The notes: generated by a model not told the origin, from the sequence alone. DNA of 11,557 nt from Pseudomonadota bacterium (GCA_029777935.1 JAKORH010000423.1:1-11557); one strand, 5' to 3'; shown: positions 1 through 7,669, numbered from the stretch's first letter. Program-made: numbers and translations.

Positions 1-1561
1 GGTTGGCCTCGGTCATCTCGCGCTTGGCCTTGCGCGCCTTCGCCTCGCCGGTCGCCATCTGCTTGTAGACCTCGCGCAGGTCCTTCAGCGGCAGCACGAC
101 GCGCTTCTGCAGGTCGCTCAACTTCCCCTGCAGCTCGTGCACGGCCGGCAGGTTGCGCGACAGCACTTCAGAGTACGGATGTTCGCCTTCGCCCTCGCGC
201 GTGACCCAGCGCGTGTTGGTCTCGTTGCCCGGAAAGTGCTTCAGGAAGTGCGGACGGGGCATCCCGCACTTGTTGACCATGATCTCGTAGATCTGCTTCT
301 CGAGGCTGCGCACTTCCTCCACCTGCGCGCGCAGCGAGTCGCACAGCTTCTCGACCATCTTGGCGGTGAAGCGCAGCATCATCAGCTCGTCGAGCACCTT
401 CTGCTGCGACTTGACGTAGCCGGGCGACTTGTAGCCCTCCTTCTCGAAGGCCACGCGCATCCTGTCGAACAGCTTCGCGACGTGGTCGAACTTTTCCAGC
501 GCGCGCGCCTTCAGCTCCTCGAGCTGGCCCGCGGTCATGCCGCTGGCGCCGATGTCGGTCGTTTCCTCGCCTTCTTCCTCTTCCTCGTCGGCGGCGGCGC
601 CTCGCGTCGGAAAGTCGTCGGACTCGTCGACCAGGCCGTCGACGATTTCGTCGATCGGCAGTTCGGCCGCGCGGATCTTCTCGGCATGCGACAGGATCTC
701 GGCGATCGTCGTCGGGCAGGCGGAAATCGCCATCACCATGTGCTTCAGACCGTCCTCGATCCGCTTGGCGATCTCGATTTCGCCCTCGCGCGTCAGCAGT
801 TCGACCGATCCCATCTCGCGCATGTACATGCGCACCGGGTCGGTCGTGCGGCCGAATTCGGCATCTACCGTCGACAGCGCGGCCTCGGCTTCCTCCTCCG
901 CGTCCATCTCGGACGCGGCGGCCGGCGCGCTTTCCGTCATCAGCAGCGTCTCGGCATCGGGCGCCTGGTCGAAGACCTGGATGCCCATGTCGCCGAACGT
1001 GGAGATGATGGCGTCGATCGCTTCGGCGTCGACCAGGTTGTCAGGCAGGTGGTCATTGATCTCGGCGTAGGTCAGGAATCCGCGCTCCTTGCCGAGCTTG
1101 ATCAGCGCTTTCAGCTTGTTGCGGCGCGCTTCGAGATCCTCGACCGTGCCGTGGTAGCTGCGCTCCAGCGCCTCCTTCAGCGCCTTTTCCTTCGCGCGCC
1201 GGTCCTTGGCGCGCTGCTTGACCGAGAGCTTCTCGACCACCTGGACGCTCGGATCGACCGTATCGTCCCCGGCTTCAGGCACGGCATCGGTGCCGCCGTC
1301 ACCGCCAAGTCCGCCTTCGGACTGCGCCTTCGGCTTGCGGCTCGGGCGGCCCTTGGCCGCAGGATCGCCGGCCGGCGGCAGCGCGGACTTGCCCTTCAGT
1401 TTCAGCAGAGCGTCGAGCGCAGCCGCCGTCTTCTTTGCCGCCGCGCCGTTGTCGGCCGATTTGGCCTGTGGCTGCGGCTTCGACCCCTTGGTTACCCCCC
1501 TGGCCGCGCCATGCGCGTGCTTCCTCGCCGCCTGCGTTGCCTTCGTCATCGATTTGACCAT
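1..1561 (-). CDS. rpoD: RNA polymerase sigma factor RpoD (sigma-70), N-terminal part; C-terminus beyond left edge
   Basis: Primary sigma factor, directing RNA polymerase to housekeeping promoters. About 520 residues are visible. The N-terminal ~145 residues are rich in Ala, Lys, Pro and Gly with little predicted fold. Region 1.1 follows at about residues 148-195, recognisable by LTYAEINDHLPDN and DMGIQVF. Region 1.2 is near residues 240-270 (DPVRMYMREMGSVELLTREGE, split by nothing). The long non-conserved domain comes next and includes an acidic run (DEEEEEGEE) near residue 325. The frame reaches the window edge at EMTEAN, immediately before region 2.1, so regions 2-4 are missing only because of the window. 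An in-frame TGA abuts the ATG at 1561, so the protein cannot start earlier. A second in-frame ATG at 1549 (MTKATQAA) is an alternative start. A GGGTGG just upstream is a poor ribosome site. It is the last gene of the rpsU-yqeY-dnaG-rpoD order. Confidence 0.97.
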   Translation of the reverse strand, partial: MVKSMTKATQAARKHAHGAARGVTKGSKPQPQAKSADNGAAAKKTAAALDALLKLKGKSALPPAGDPAAKGRPSRKPKAQSEGGLGGDGGTDAVPEAGDDTVDPSVQVVEKLSVKQRAKDRRAKEKALKEALERSYHGTVEDLEARRNKLKALIKLGKERGFLTYAEINDHLPDNLVDAEAIDAIISTFGDMGIQVFDQAPDAETLLMTESAPAAASEMDAEEEAEAALSTVDAEFGRTTDPVRMYMREMGSVELLTREGEIEIAKRIEDGLKHMVMAISACPTTIAEILSHAEKIRAAELPIDEIVDGLVDESDDFPTRGAAADEEEEEGEETTDIGASGMTAGQLEELKARALEKFDHVAKLFDRMRVAFEKEGYKSPGYVKSQQKVLDELMMLRFTAKMVEKLCDSLRAQVEEVRSLEKQIYEIMVNKCGMPRPHFLKHFPGNETNTRWVTREGEGEHPYSEVLSRNLPAVHELQGKLSDLQKRVVLPLKDLREVYKQMATGEAKARKAKREMTEAN

Positions 1562-1914
1562 TCAGCCACCCGATCCATGCATATGCCCACGCCGACAACA
1601 TGCAGGCAAATCCTGCCAATGCAATCTTGCCGGCCGCCGTCCATTCATATTCGATTGCGGATTCGCCGCTGCGTTCGCCGCCAGTGCAACACTTCGTCGA
1701 GGACCGCAGGCGCGTCGCGCTCGACTCCTGCAGTCCTGCCGGACCAAGGTCGACTGACCCCAACTGCGTGAGCGAGACTTCGCGATTCCGGCCGCTCGAC
1801 CCTCCCCGGGTGCGGCCCGCTGTCTGCTCTGGTCGCCGCAGCGACCCATGCCGCCCGCAGCGGCTTCGGAAACACGAAAGTATAGCCGACGCGCGCCGCT
1901 CGACGAGAGGTCTT
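1562..1914 (-). other. Gene-free gap between dnaG and rpoD (rpoD leader)
   Basis: This 353-base gap holds no ORF with a credible start and no tRNA that I can fold. On the minus strand it contains a -10-like TATACT (1879-1884) and, close to rpoD, a small perfect hairpin (GCAGG, five-base loop, CCTGC) at 1602-1616, about 40 bases before the rpoD start. No hairpin followed by a T run is visible behind dnaG, so read-through from dnaG into rpoD looks possible. Its probable role is the 5' leader and promoter region of rpoD. Confidence 0.6.
1879..1884 (-). promoter_or_regulatory. Possible -10 element of an rpoD-proximal promoter
   Basis: TATACT on the minus strand matches TATAAT at five of six positions and lies 30 bases past the dnaG stop. 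No good -35 hexamer is found 16-18 bases upstream and there is no extended TGn motif. If used, it would give a leader of about 310 bases. In E. coli rpoD has internal promoters besides the operon promoter, which makes a local promoter plausible here, but this site is only a pattern match. Confidence 0.3.
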
Positions 1915-3678
1915 TCACACTCCGCCCGCACGCAGCCGCGCATATTCGCGAAAGGCCTGCTGGTAGGCGCGCAGGTTCTCTTCCGTCGGATCGGCCTGGT
2001 AGCGGCCGAGCAGTTCTCGATGACGCGCCTCGAGGCGCAGCTTGGCCAACTGGGAAAAGGCACCGATCATCTCGTCCCGCGCGGCGGCCGGATCGTCGTC
2101 CCAAGACAGGGCCTGCGCGGCGATCGCCTCGTATTCGGCCAGCGATTCGCTATCGGCCAGCGCCTGGATGACCGCGCCGGTGGTCGGAGCCGCCATCTGC
2201 GTCGCAGCCCGCCAGACTTCGCGCAGCTTGCGGTCGATCGGCAGTTCACTCGCGTCCGTCTCGCGCACGAGGTCGGCATTGAATTCACGCGCCAGATCCG
2301 GAAACACCAGCAGCCACCGCAGAACGCGCGCCTTCGGATCCTCGACTTCCGGCGCCGCCCTGACCGTGCGGGCCGGCTCGGACGCGGACGGCAGGCGCCG
2401 CCAGCGCGCCAGCCCGAACAGGGACTCGACATCCGCCGGCGCCATCCGGGCCGCGGCCGCGAGTTCGCCGATCAACTGCAGTCGCAATGCGCTCGCGGGC
2501 ATCGAGACGAGCAAGGGCTTGGCCTCCGCCACCAGCGCGGCGCGCCCCTCGGCGGTATCGAGCGCCTTGCCCTCGCCCAGCGCCCGCAGAAACCAGCCCG
2601 ATAGCGGCAGGGCGCGCGCCAGCTCGGTTTCGAACGCGGCCGCACCGTGCGCCTTGATCAGGCTGTCGGGGTCCTCGCCCTCGGGCAGCAGCACGAAGCT
2701 GGCACGCCTGGCATCGCCGATGGCTGCCAGCGCTGCCTCGAGCGCACGTCGCGCCGCCTTGCGACCCGCGGCGTCGCCGTCGAACGCAAAGACGACGTGA
2801 TCGGTCAGCCGAAACAGGGTCGACACATGCGCCGCCGTGATCGCCGTTCCCAGCGCGGCCACCGATTCGTCGAAGCCGGCTTGCGCGAGCTGGATCACGT
2901 CCATGTATCCCTCGCAGACGATCGCGCGGCCACGCCGCCGAATCGCGTCCTGCGCCTCGAACAGTCCGTAGAGTTCCTGCCCCTTGTGAAACAGCGGCGT
3001 TTCGGGCGAGTTCAGGTACTTCGGCTCCGAGCCGTCGATCGAGCGCGCGCCGAATCCGATCACGGCGCCGCGCCGGTTTCGGATCGGAAACATCACCCGC
3101 CCGCGAAAGCGGTCGTAGCGCTTGCCCTCCTCGCCGACGATCACCAGCCCCGCTTCCGTCAGCCGAGCCTCCTCGTACGGATCGAATATCTCGCGCAACG
3201 ATTGCCAGCCGTCGGGGGAGAAGCCGAGCGCGAAGCGCGCGGCGGCCTGGCCGGTCAGCCCGCGCGTCTTCAGATATTCGATCGCCGCCGGCGCGTCCTT
3301 CAGTTTGCGGCGGTAGAACTCCGCTGCCTGCTGCAACGCCTCCGAAAGTCCACGTGCCTTCGATGCCTGCTCGCGCCCTCCCGGCGCCTCATCCGGCACC
3401 TGCATGCCGGCCTGCTGCGCGAGTTCCCGCACGGCGTCGACGAAGCCCAGCCCGCGCGACTCCATCAGGAAGCCGATCGCGGTCCCGTGCGCTCCGCAGC
3501 CGAAGCAGTGATAGAACTGCTTGCTGGGGCTGACGGTGAACGAGGGAGTCTTCTCGCCGTGAAACGGGCACAGCCCGAGGTGGTTCTGGCCCGCCTTCTT
3601 CAACTGAACATGGCGGCCGACGACGTCGACGATGTCGACGCGCGCGAGCAGGTCCTGGATGAAGCCCTGCGGAATCAC
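1915..3678 (-). CDS. dnaG: DNA primase DnaG
   Basis: Synthesises the short RNA primers for leading- and lagging-strand replication, acting with DnaB helicase at the fork. The 587 residues match the family length. The N-terminal CHC2-type zinc domain has C37, H40, C58 and C61 (CPFH and CFGC). The polymerase core includes RFRGRVMFPIRN (191-202) and GFGARS. The TOPRIM motifs are CEGYMD (E256) and FDGDAAG (D300, D302), the metal-binding residues. The C-terminal third, from about residue 430, fits the poorly conserved DnaB-binding domain. The start is GTG at 3678: it yields the usual MIPQGF N-terminus and there is no in-frame ATG before it. The gap to the yqeY stop is 11 bases and the ribosome site (GGCGGG) is weak, so translation may be partly coupled to yqeY. 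Confidence 0.98.
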   Translation of the reverse strand: MIPQGFIQDLLARVDIVDVVGRHVQLKKAGQNHLGLCPFHGEKTPSFTVSPSKQFYHCFGCGAHGTAIGFLMESRGLGFVDAVRELAQQAGMQVPDEAPGGREQASKARGLSEALQQAAEFYRRKLKDAPAAIEYLKTRGLTGQAAARFALGFSPDGWQSLREIFDPYEEARLTEAGLVIVGEEGKRYDRFRGRVMFPIRNRRGAVIGFGARSIDGSEPKYLNSPETPLFHKGQELYGLFEAQDAIRRRGRAIVCEGYMDVIQLAQAGFDESVAALGTAITAAHVSTLFRLTDHVVFAFDGDAAGRKAARRALEAALAAIGDARRASFVLLPEGEDPDSLIKAHGAAAFETELARALPLSGWFLRALGEGKALDTAEGRAALVAEAKPLLVSMPASALRLQLIGELAAAARMAPADVESLFGLARWRRLPSASEPARTVRAAPEVEDPKARVLRWLLVFPDLAREFNADLVRETDASELPIDRKLREVWRAATQMAAPTTGAVIQALADSESLAEYEAIAAQALSWDDDPAAARDEMIGAFSQLAKLRLEARHRELLGRYQADPTEENLRAYQQAFREYARLRAGGV

Positions 3679-3689
3679 GGCCCGCCGGG

Positions 3690-4139
3690 CTATCCGCCAG
3701 CCAGCTTCTGCTTGACCAGCGCCGAGGCCTTGCCCATGTCCGCGCGGCCGGCCAGGCGGGGCTTGAGCAGCGCCATCACCTTGCCCATCGCCTGCGGACC
3801 GGCGGCACCGGTTTCGGCAATCGCGGCGTCGACCGCGGCCACCAGTTCCGCTTCGCTCATCTGCTGCGGCAGATAGGATGTCAGCAGCGTCAGCTCCGCG
3901 GTTTCCCTGGCGACCAGATCCTGTCGGCCTCCCTTGTCGAACTGCTCGATCGAGTCGCGGCGCTGCTTGATCAGCTTCTCGATGATCGCGGTGACCGCCG
4001 CGTCATCCGCCGCGACGCGCTCGTCGACTTCCTTCTGCTTGATCGCCGCCAGCAGCAGGCGGATCGCGGACAGGCGATCGGCCTCGCGCGCGCGCATCGC
4101 TGCCTTCATGTCCTCGTTGATTCGCTCCTTGAGCGTCAT
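3690..4139 (-). CDS. yqeY: GatB/YqeY domain-containing protein
   Basis: A 149-residue, mostly helical protein of the YqeY family, which resembles the C-terminal tRNA-interacting domain of the GatB amidotransferase subunit. Its cellular role is not settled. Family marks are the MTLKERINEDMKAAMRA start, the central LLTSYLPQQMSEAEL, and the C-terminal QAMGKVMALLKPRLAGRADM segment. The start at 4139 is chosen over ATG codons further upstream because a GGAG (4146-4149) stands six bases before it. The next ATG, at 4145, would touch that ribosome site, and a longer form would run through the rpsU terminator. Its position between rpsU and dnaG is a common arrangement in proteobacteria other than enterics. 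A role in tRNA-dependent amidation is only suggested by the domain and not shown. Confidence 0.93.
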   Translation of the reverse strand: MTLKERINEDMKAAMRAREADRLSAIRLLLAAIKQKEVDERVAADDAAVTAIIEKLIKQRRDSIEQFDKGGRQDLVARETAELTLLTSYLPQQMSEAELVAAVDAAIAETGAAGPQAMGKVMALLKPRLAGRADMGKASALVKQKLAGG

Positions 4140-4145
4140 TGCCAT

Positions 4146-4149
4146 CTCC
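4146..4149 (-). promoter_or_regulatory. Ribosome binding site of yqeY (decides the start)
   Basis: GGAG on the minus strand is followed by six bases and then the ATG at 4139. It lies directly after the T-rich tail of the upstream stem-loop, so any transcript ending at that terminator would lack the yqeY ribosome site. Confidence 0.65.
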
Positions 4150-4180
4150 AGAAAGACAAAGCGCGCCACGGGGGCGCGCT
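4150..4180 (-). terminator. Intrinsic terminator/attenuator between rpsU and yqeY
   Basis: In the minus-strand transcript a perfect 7-bp stem, AGCGCGC (4174-4180) with GCGCGCT (4160-4166), closes a seven-base loop. A T-rich stretch, TTTGTCTTTC (4150-4159), follows. The tail is interrupted, so termination is probably partial. In E. coli a terminator between rpsU and dnaG lowers expression of the downstream genes relative to S21. The position here is equivalent, with yqeY inserted after it. Confidence 0.7.
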
Positions 4181-4206
4181 CCTGGCCCGGCCGGTCGCGC
4201 GGAAAA

Positions 4207-4419
4207 CTAGTACAGCTTCTTTGGCAGCATCTGGCTGCGCAGGCGCTTGAAATGGCGCTTGATCGCCGCCGACTTCTTGCGCTTGCGCTCGGCGGTCGGC
4301 TTCTCGTAGAACTCGCGCGCGCGCAGTTCGGTGAGCAGGCCGCTCTTCTCGATGGTGCGCTTGAAACGGCGCAGCGCGACTTCGAAAGGCTCGTTTTCCT
4401 TGAGGCGAATCGTAGGCAT
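4207..4419 (-). CDS. rpsU: 30S ribosomal protein S21
   Basis: A very basic 70-residue protein of the small subunit, needed for efficient initiation on natural mRNAs. The sequence starts [20 protein letters not shown] and ends in a Lys/Arg-rich helix ([20 protein letters not shown]), all typical of bS21. The frame is open for 22 more codons upstream, but the ATG at 4419 gives the family N-terminus and has AGGA six bases before it. It is the first gene of the rpsU-yqeY-dnaG-rpoD order, 67 bases before yqeY, with the stem-loop in that gap. Confidence 0.98.
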   Translation of the reverse strand: MPTIRLKENEPFEVALRRFKRTIEKSGLLTELRAREFYEKPTAERKRKKSAAIKRHFKRLRSQMLPKKLY

Positions 4420-4457
4420 GTAGATCCTGGACGCGGGAACCGGCAGAAAAGGCGGTG

Positions 4458-4487
4458 ATTGTATCGCGGCGCAGAAACACTTCACAA
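4458..4487 (-). promoter_or_regulatory. Sigma-70-type promoter of the rpsU operon
   Basis: On the minus strand TTGTGA (4482-4487) and TACAAT (4458-4463) are separated by 18 bases, matching consensus at four and five of six positions. Transcription would begin near 4451, giving a leader of about 30 bases before rpsU. A better -35 match, TTGACT at 4487-4492, overlaps but its 23-base spacing is too long. Confidence 0.6.
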
Positions 4488-4560
4488 GTCAAGGCTTTGC
4501 CCGGCGAGCCGGCGCGGTGCAGTTCTAAACTGGCGCCGTCTCCTCCCCTCCGACCGCGCC

Positions 4561-5574
4561 GTGCTCGTCCTCGGAATCGAAACCTCGTGCGACGAAACCG
4601 GCATCGCGCTGCTCGAAGAAGAGCGCGGCCTGCTCGCGCACGCGGTGCACTCGCAGGTCGACCTGCACCGGGCGTACGGCGGCGTGGTGCCGGAGCTGGC
4701 GTCGCGCGATCACATCCGCCGCGTGCTGCCGCTGACTGACCGCGTGCTCGCGGACGCACAGCGCGACCGCGCCGACATCGACGCGATCGCGGTCACGCTC
4801 GGACCGGGCCTGATCGGCGCGCTACTGGTCGGCGCCAGCATCGCCCATGGGCTGGGCGCCGCGTTGCGGCGGCCGGTCATCGGCGTGCACCACATGGAAG
4901 GCCACCTGCTGTCGCCGCTGCTTACGCCGACGCCGCCGCCGTTTCCGTTCATTGCGCTGCTCGTCTCCGGCGGGCACACGCAGCTGCTGCACGTGGGCGG
5001 CGTCGGCGACTATCGCCTGCTGGGCGAGACCGTCGACGACGCGGCCGGCGAGGCCTTCGACAAGTGCGCGCAGATCCTGGGGCTGGGCTACCCGGGCGGC
5101 CCGGCAGTCTCGCGGCTGGCGGATTTCGGAACGCCGGGCGCGGTCACGCTGCCGCGGCCGATGCTCCACAGCGGCGACCTGTCGTTCAGCTTCAGCGGTC
5201 TGAAGACCGCGGTGCTGACCGCAGCGCGCCGGCTCGACTCGACCTGCGAGCAGGCGCGGGCCGATCTGGCGCGCGGCTTCGTCGACGCGGTCGTCGACGT
5301 TCTGGCCGCGAAATCGCTGCGCGCGCTCGATGCGTCCGGCGCCCGCACGTTGGTTGTCGCGGGCGGCGTCGGCGCCAACGCGCAGTTGCGCGAGCGGCTC
5401 ACCGAGGAGATGCGCCGCACCGGCGCCGCCGTGTACTTTCCGCCGCCGGAACTCTGCACCGACAACGGCGCCATGATCGCCGTGGCCGGACTGGCGCGGT
5501 TCAAGCGCGGCGCGTTCGACTCCGGTCGCGCGTTCACGGTGCACCCGCGCTGGGCGCTCGCCGAAGCGCGGTAG
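4561..5574 (+). CDS. tsaD: tRNA N6-adenosine threonylcarbamoyltransferase TsaD
   Basis: Transfers the threonylcarbamoyl group from the TsaC product to A37 of tRNAs that read ANN codons, working in the cytoplasm with TsaB and TsaE. The ASKHA-fold motifs are all present: [10 protein letters not shown] (5-14), metal-binding HHMEGH with H111 and H115, SGGHTQ (136-141), [13 protein letters not shown] (156-168), YPGGP (177-181), FSFSGLKT (209-216), GGVGAN (268-273) and CTDNG with metal ligand D301. The length of 337 is typical. The start is GTG at 4561, giving the normal [12 protein letters not shown] beginning. The frame is open back to a TTG at 4459, but that extension is unlike the family and lies over the divergent rpsU promoter. 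No purine-rich ribosome site precedes the GTG. It diverges from rpsU and ends 13 bases from the convergent plsY stop. Confidence 0.97.
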   Translation: MLVLGIETSCDETGIALLEEERGLLAHAVHSQVDLHRAYGGVVPELASRDHIRRVLPLTDRVLADAQRDRADIDAIAVTLGPGLIGALLVGASIAHGLGAALRRPVIGVHHMEGHLLSPLLTPTPPPFPFIALLVSGGHTQLLHVGGVGDYRLLGETVDDAAGEAFDKCAQILGLGYPGGPAVSRLADFGTPGAVTLPRPMLHSGDLSFSFSGLKTAVLTAARRLDSTCEQARADLARGFVDAVVDVLAAKSLRALDASGARTLVVAGGVGANAQLRERLTEEMRRTGAAVYFPPPELCTDNGAMIAVAGLARFKRGAFDSGRAFTVHPRWALAEAR

Positions 5575-5587
5575 AAACCGGGTCGTT

Positions 5588-6238
5588 CTAGTGCCGCCGC
5601 GGCGGCGAAGCGGGAGCCGCCTTGCCGCCGATCCTGCGCTCCTTGCCGGCGAGAAGTTGCGCGATGTTCTTCTGGTGCCGCGTGATCAGGAGCGCGCTCA
5701 TCACGATCGACGCGACGAAGATCGGCTCGAAGCCCCACCCCATCAACTGCGCCAGCGGGGCGACGATCGCGGCACTGATCGACGCGAGCGACGAATAGCG
5801 GAAGAACGCTGCCATCAGCACCCACGCCGCGCACGCGAGCAGCCCGACCCACGGGGTCAGCATCAGCAGAACGCCGAGGAACGTCGCCACGCCCTTGCCG
5901 CCCCGGAAGCGCAGAAACAGCGGATACAGGTGTCCGACAAAAGCGGCCACGCCGGCAAGCGCCACGCCCCAGTCGCCGACGCCGAGCGGCGCGCCGAACC
6001 GTCCCGCGAGCCAGACTGCGACCGCACCCTTGGCCGCATCGCCGGCGAGCGTCAGCGCCGCCGCCGGCTTGCTGCCCGAGCGCAGCACGTTGGTCGCACC
6101 CGGGTTGCCCGAACCGTACGTGCGCGGATCCGCCAGCCCCAACAGGCGGCTGACGATCACCGCGAACGGCAGCGATCCCAGCAGATAGGCAGCGGCGATG
6201 ACCGCGACAGTGGCGAACCAGGGCACCAGGCCTTGCAT
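5588..6238 (-). CDS. plsY: Acyl-phosphate:glycerol-3-phosphate acyltransferase PlsY
   Basis: Inner-membrane enzyme that transfers an acyl group from acyl-phosphate (made by PlsX) to glycerol-3-phosphate, the first step of phospholipid synthesis. The 216 residues carry several hydrophobic membrane segments and the three family motifs: GSGNPGATNVLR (42-53), GHLYPLFLRFRGGKGVATFLG (102-122, read in two parts: GHLYP and RGGKGVAT) and RYSSLASI (147-154). A C-terminal RHQKNIAQLLAGKE (187-200) and a basic tail follow. The ATG at 6238 shares its A with the TGA of ybaK, and GGAGGAG lies about nine bases upstream, so it is probably translated both by coupling and by its own site. It is the last gene of the minus-strand cluster. 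No terminator is visible between it and tsaD. Confidence 0.97.
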   Translation of the reverse strand: MQGLVPWFATVAVIAAAYLLGSLPFAVIVSRLLGLADPRTYGSGNPGATNVLRSGSKPAAALTLAGDAAKGAVAVWLAGRFGAPLGVGDWGVALAGVAAFVGHLYPLFLRFRGGKGVATFLGVLLMLTPWVGLLACAAWVLMAAFFRYSSLASISAAIVAPLAQLMGWGFEPIFVASIVMSALLITRHQKNIAQLLAGKERRIGGKAAPASPPRRH

Positions 6239-6735
6239 CAGGAAACTCCTCCCAGCGCGCATTCGACCACTTGCGCGCCCAGCGCGTCCACGAGCAGTTG
6301 CGGGTCCAGTCCGACCAGGTACCCGCGGCGACCGCCGTTGACGTAGATCTTCGACAAACCGAGGATCGAGCGCTCGACGAACACCGGCAGCGGCTTGCGG
6401 GTGGCAAAGGGCGACGTGCCGCCGACCAGATAGCCGGTGTGCCGCTGTGCGACCTCGGGCTGGCACGGCTCGATGCGCTTGCGGCCGGTCTGGCGCGCCA
6501 GATTGCGCGTCGACACCGTGCGATCTCCGTGCATCAGCACCAGCAGGGGCTTGCCCGCTTCGTCTTCCATCACCAGCGTCTTGACCACTTCGTGCTCGGG
6601 CACGCCGAGTGCGCGCGACGACGCCGCAGTGCCGCCGTGCTCGACGTACTCGTAGGCGTGTTCGGTGTACGGCACCCGGTGCTGCTTCAGCCATTGCGTC
6701 GCCGGCGTTTCCGACACGTGCGCGTGCCTGATCAT
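6238..6735 (-). CDS. ybaK: Cys-tRNA(Pro)/Cys-tRNA(Cys) deacylase YbaK
   Basis: Trans-editing factor that hydrolyses cysteine wrongly attached to tRNA(Pro). It is a free-standing relative of the ProRS INS editing domain. The 165-residue protein has the family marks VVKTLV with the conserved lysine K52, TGYLVGGTSPF (100-110) and IYVNGGRRG (130-138). The ATG at 6735 lacks a clear ribosome site but gives a normal length. It lies 34 bases after the xerD stop and overlaps plsY by one base (TGATG). Exact substrate specificity (Cys-tRNA versus other mischarged tRNAs) cannot be read from the sequence; the YbaK/EbsC subfamily is the best fit. Confidence 0.92.
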   Translation of the reverse strand: MIRHAHVSETPATQWLKQHRVPYTEHAYEYVEHGGTAASSRALGVPEHEVVKTLVMEDEAGKPLLVLMHGDRTVSTRNLARQTGRKRIEPCQPEVAQRHTGYLVGGTSPFATRKPLPVFVERSILGLSKIYVNGGRRGYLVGLDPQLLVDALGAQVVECALGGVS

Positions 6736-6769
6736 CGCCGAAGTCTATTTCGTTGCCGCGGACCGTCGC

Positions 6770-7669
6770 TCAACCGCGCGGGTGGTGCCGCGCGTGCAGC
6801 GCCTGCAACCGCTCGCGCGCCACGTGGGTGTAGATCTGCGTCGTCGAGATGTCGGCGTGGCCCAGCAGCATCTGCACGACGCGCAGATCGGCACCATGGT
6901 TCAGCAGGTGCGTGGCGAACGCGTGGCGCAGTCCGTGCGGCGACAGCGGCGCATGGATGCCGGCGGCGAGCGCGTAGCGCTTGATCAGCGCCCAGAAACG
7001 CTGCCGCGTCATCGCGTGTGCGCGCTGCGTGACGAACAGTGCGTCGGCCGCGCGGCCCGCGAGCAGCGCCGGCCGCGCGTGACCCAGATACCGTTGCAGC
7101 CACGCGCGCGCCTCCTCCCCCAGCGGCACGATGCGCTCCTTCGACCCCTTGCCCATCACGCGCACCAGGCCCTCGTTCAGCCCGAGCTCGATGAGCTTCA
7201 GGCCCACCAGTTCGGACACGCGCAGCCCGGTGGCGTACAGCAGTTCGAGCATCGCGCGGTCGCGCAACCCCAGCATCGTGTCGGTGTCCGGTGCCGCCAG
7301 CAACGCTTCGACCTGGGACTCGCTGAGCGTGGACGGAAACGGCGGCAGGCTCTTCGCGGGCGCGAGTTGCAGCGTAGGATCTGTATCGATCAGCCGCTCG
7401 CGCAGCGCCCAGCGGTAGAAGCGTCGCAGCGACGCGAGGCGCCGGTTCGCGGTCGACGTGCGCGACGAGGCAAAGCTGGCCGCGAAGTAGCCCGCCAGAT
7501 CGGCGTCCGATGCGGCAATGAGCGACGCGCCCGCATGCTGCGCGAGCCAGGTGCCGAGCCCTTCCAGATCGCGGCGGTACGCGGCGAGCGTGTTGGCCGC
7601 CAGTCCGTCCTCGAGCCAGACCGCGTCGAGGAACCGATCGAGCGCAGGATCGGCGGCCGCGCGCGTCAC
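6770..7669 (-). CDS. xerD: Site-specific tyrosine recombinase XerD
   Basis: Works with XerC at the dif site, under FtsK control, to resolve chromosome dimers. The 299 residues match XerD. A SAM-like N-terminal core-binding domain (about 5-95) is followed by the catalytic domain. Catalytic residues are R150 (ATGLRVSEL), K174 (GKGSKER), H245 and R248 (LSPHGLRHAFATHLL), H271 (LGHADISTT) and nucleophile Y280 (TQIYTHV). The C-terminal HARHHPRG is XerD-like and favours it over XerC or an integrase. The start is GTG at 7669, which overlaps the preceding stop as GTGA, so translation is probably coupled to the upstream gene. It sits among housekeeping genes with no mobile-element context. Confidence 0.96.
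   Translation of the reverse strand: MTRAAADPALDRFLDAVWLEDGLAANTLAAYRRDLEGLGTWLAQHAGASLIAASDADLAGYFAASFASSRTSTANRRLASLRRFYRWALRERLIDTDPTLQLAPAKSLPPFPSTLSESQVEALLAAPDTDTMLGLRDRAMLELLYATGLRVSELVGLKLIELGLNEGLVRVMGKGSKERIVPLGEEARAWLQRYLGHARPALLAGRAADALFVTQRAHAMTRQRFWALIKRYALAAGIHAPLSPHGLRHAFATHLLNHGADLRVVQMLLGHADISTTQIYTHVARERLQALHARHHPRG

Noticed and set aside
1299..1660. Minus-strand frame running into rpoD with a hydrophobic stretch (KIALAGFACMLSAWAYAW) before the rpoD start
   Set aside because: No proper start codon precedes the hydrophobic part, and the rest is a +1 shadow of rpoD overlapping it by about 260 bases. A tiny coupled membrane peptide cannot be fully excluded.
137..1771. Long plus-strand open frame of 544 codons opposite rpoD
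   Set aside because: It is the antisense of rpoD in a high-GC genome; its Arg/Leu/His-rich product resembles no family and the opposite strand clearly encodes sigma-70.
1562..1914. A tRNA or other RNA gene in the dnaG-rpoD gap
   Set aside because: No cloverleaf, T-loop GTTCRA or CCA end can be placed, and no known riboswitch core is recognised.
5088..6407. 439-codon minus-strand frame spanning plsY and the end of tsaD
   Set aside because: It reads plsY and ybaK in the wrong frame and continues antisense into tsaD; the real plsY frame has all family motifs.
6770..7669. Tyrosine recombinase as a sign of an integrated element
   Set aside because: The sequence is XerD-like to its last residues and lies in a housekeeping cluster; no tRNA target, attachment repeats or phage genes are near.
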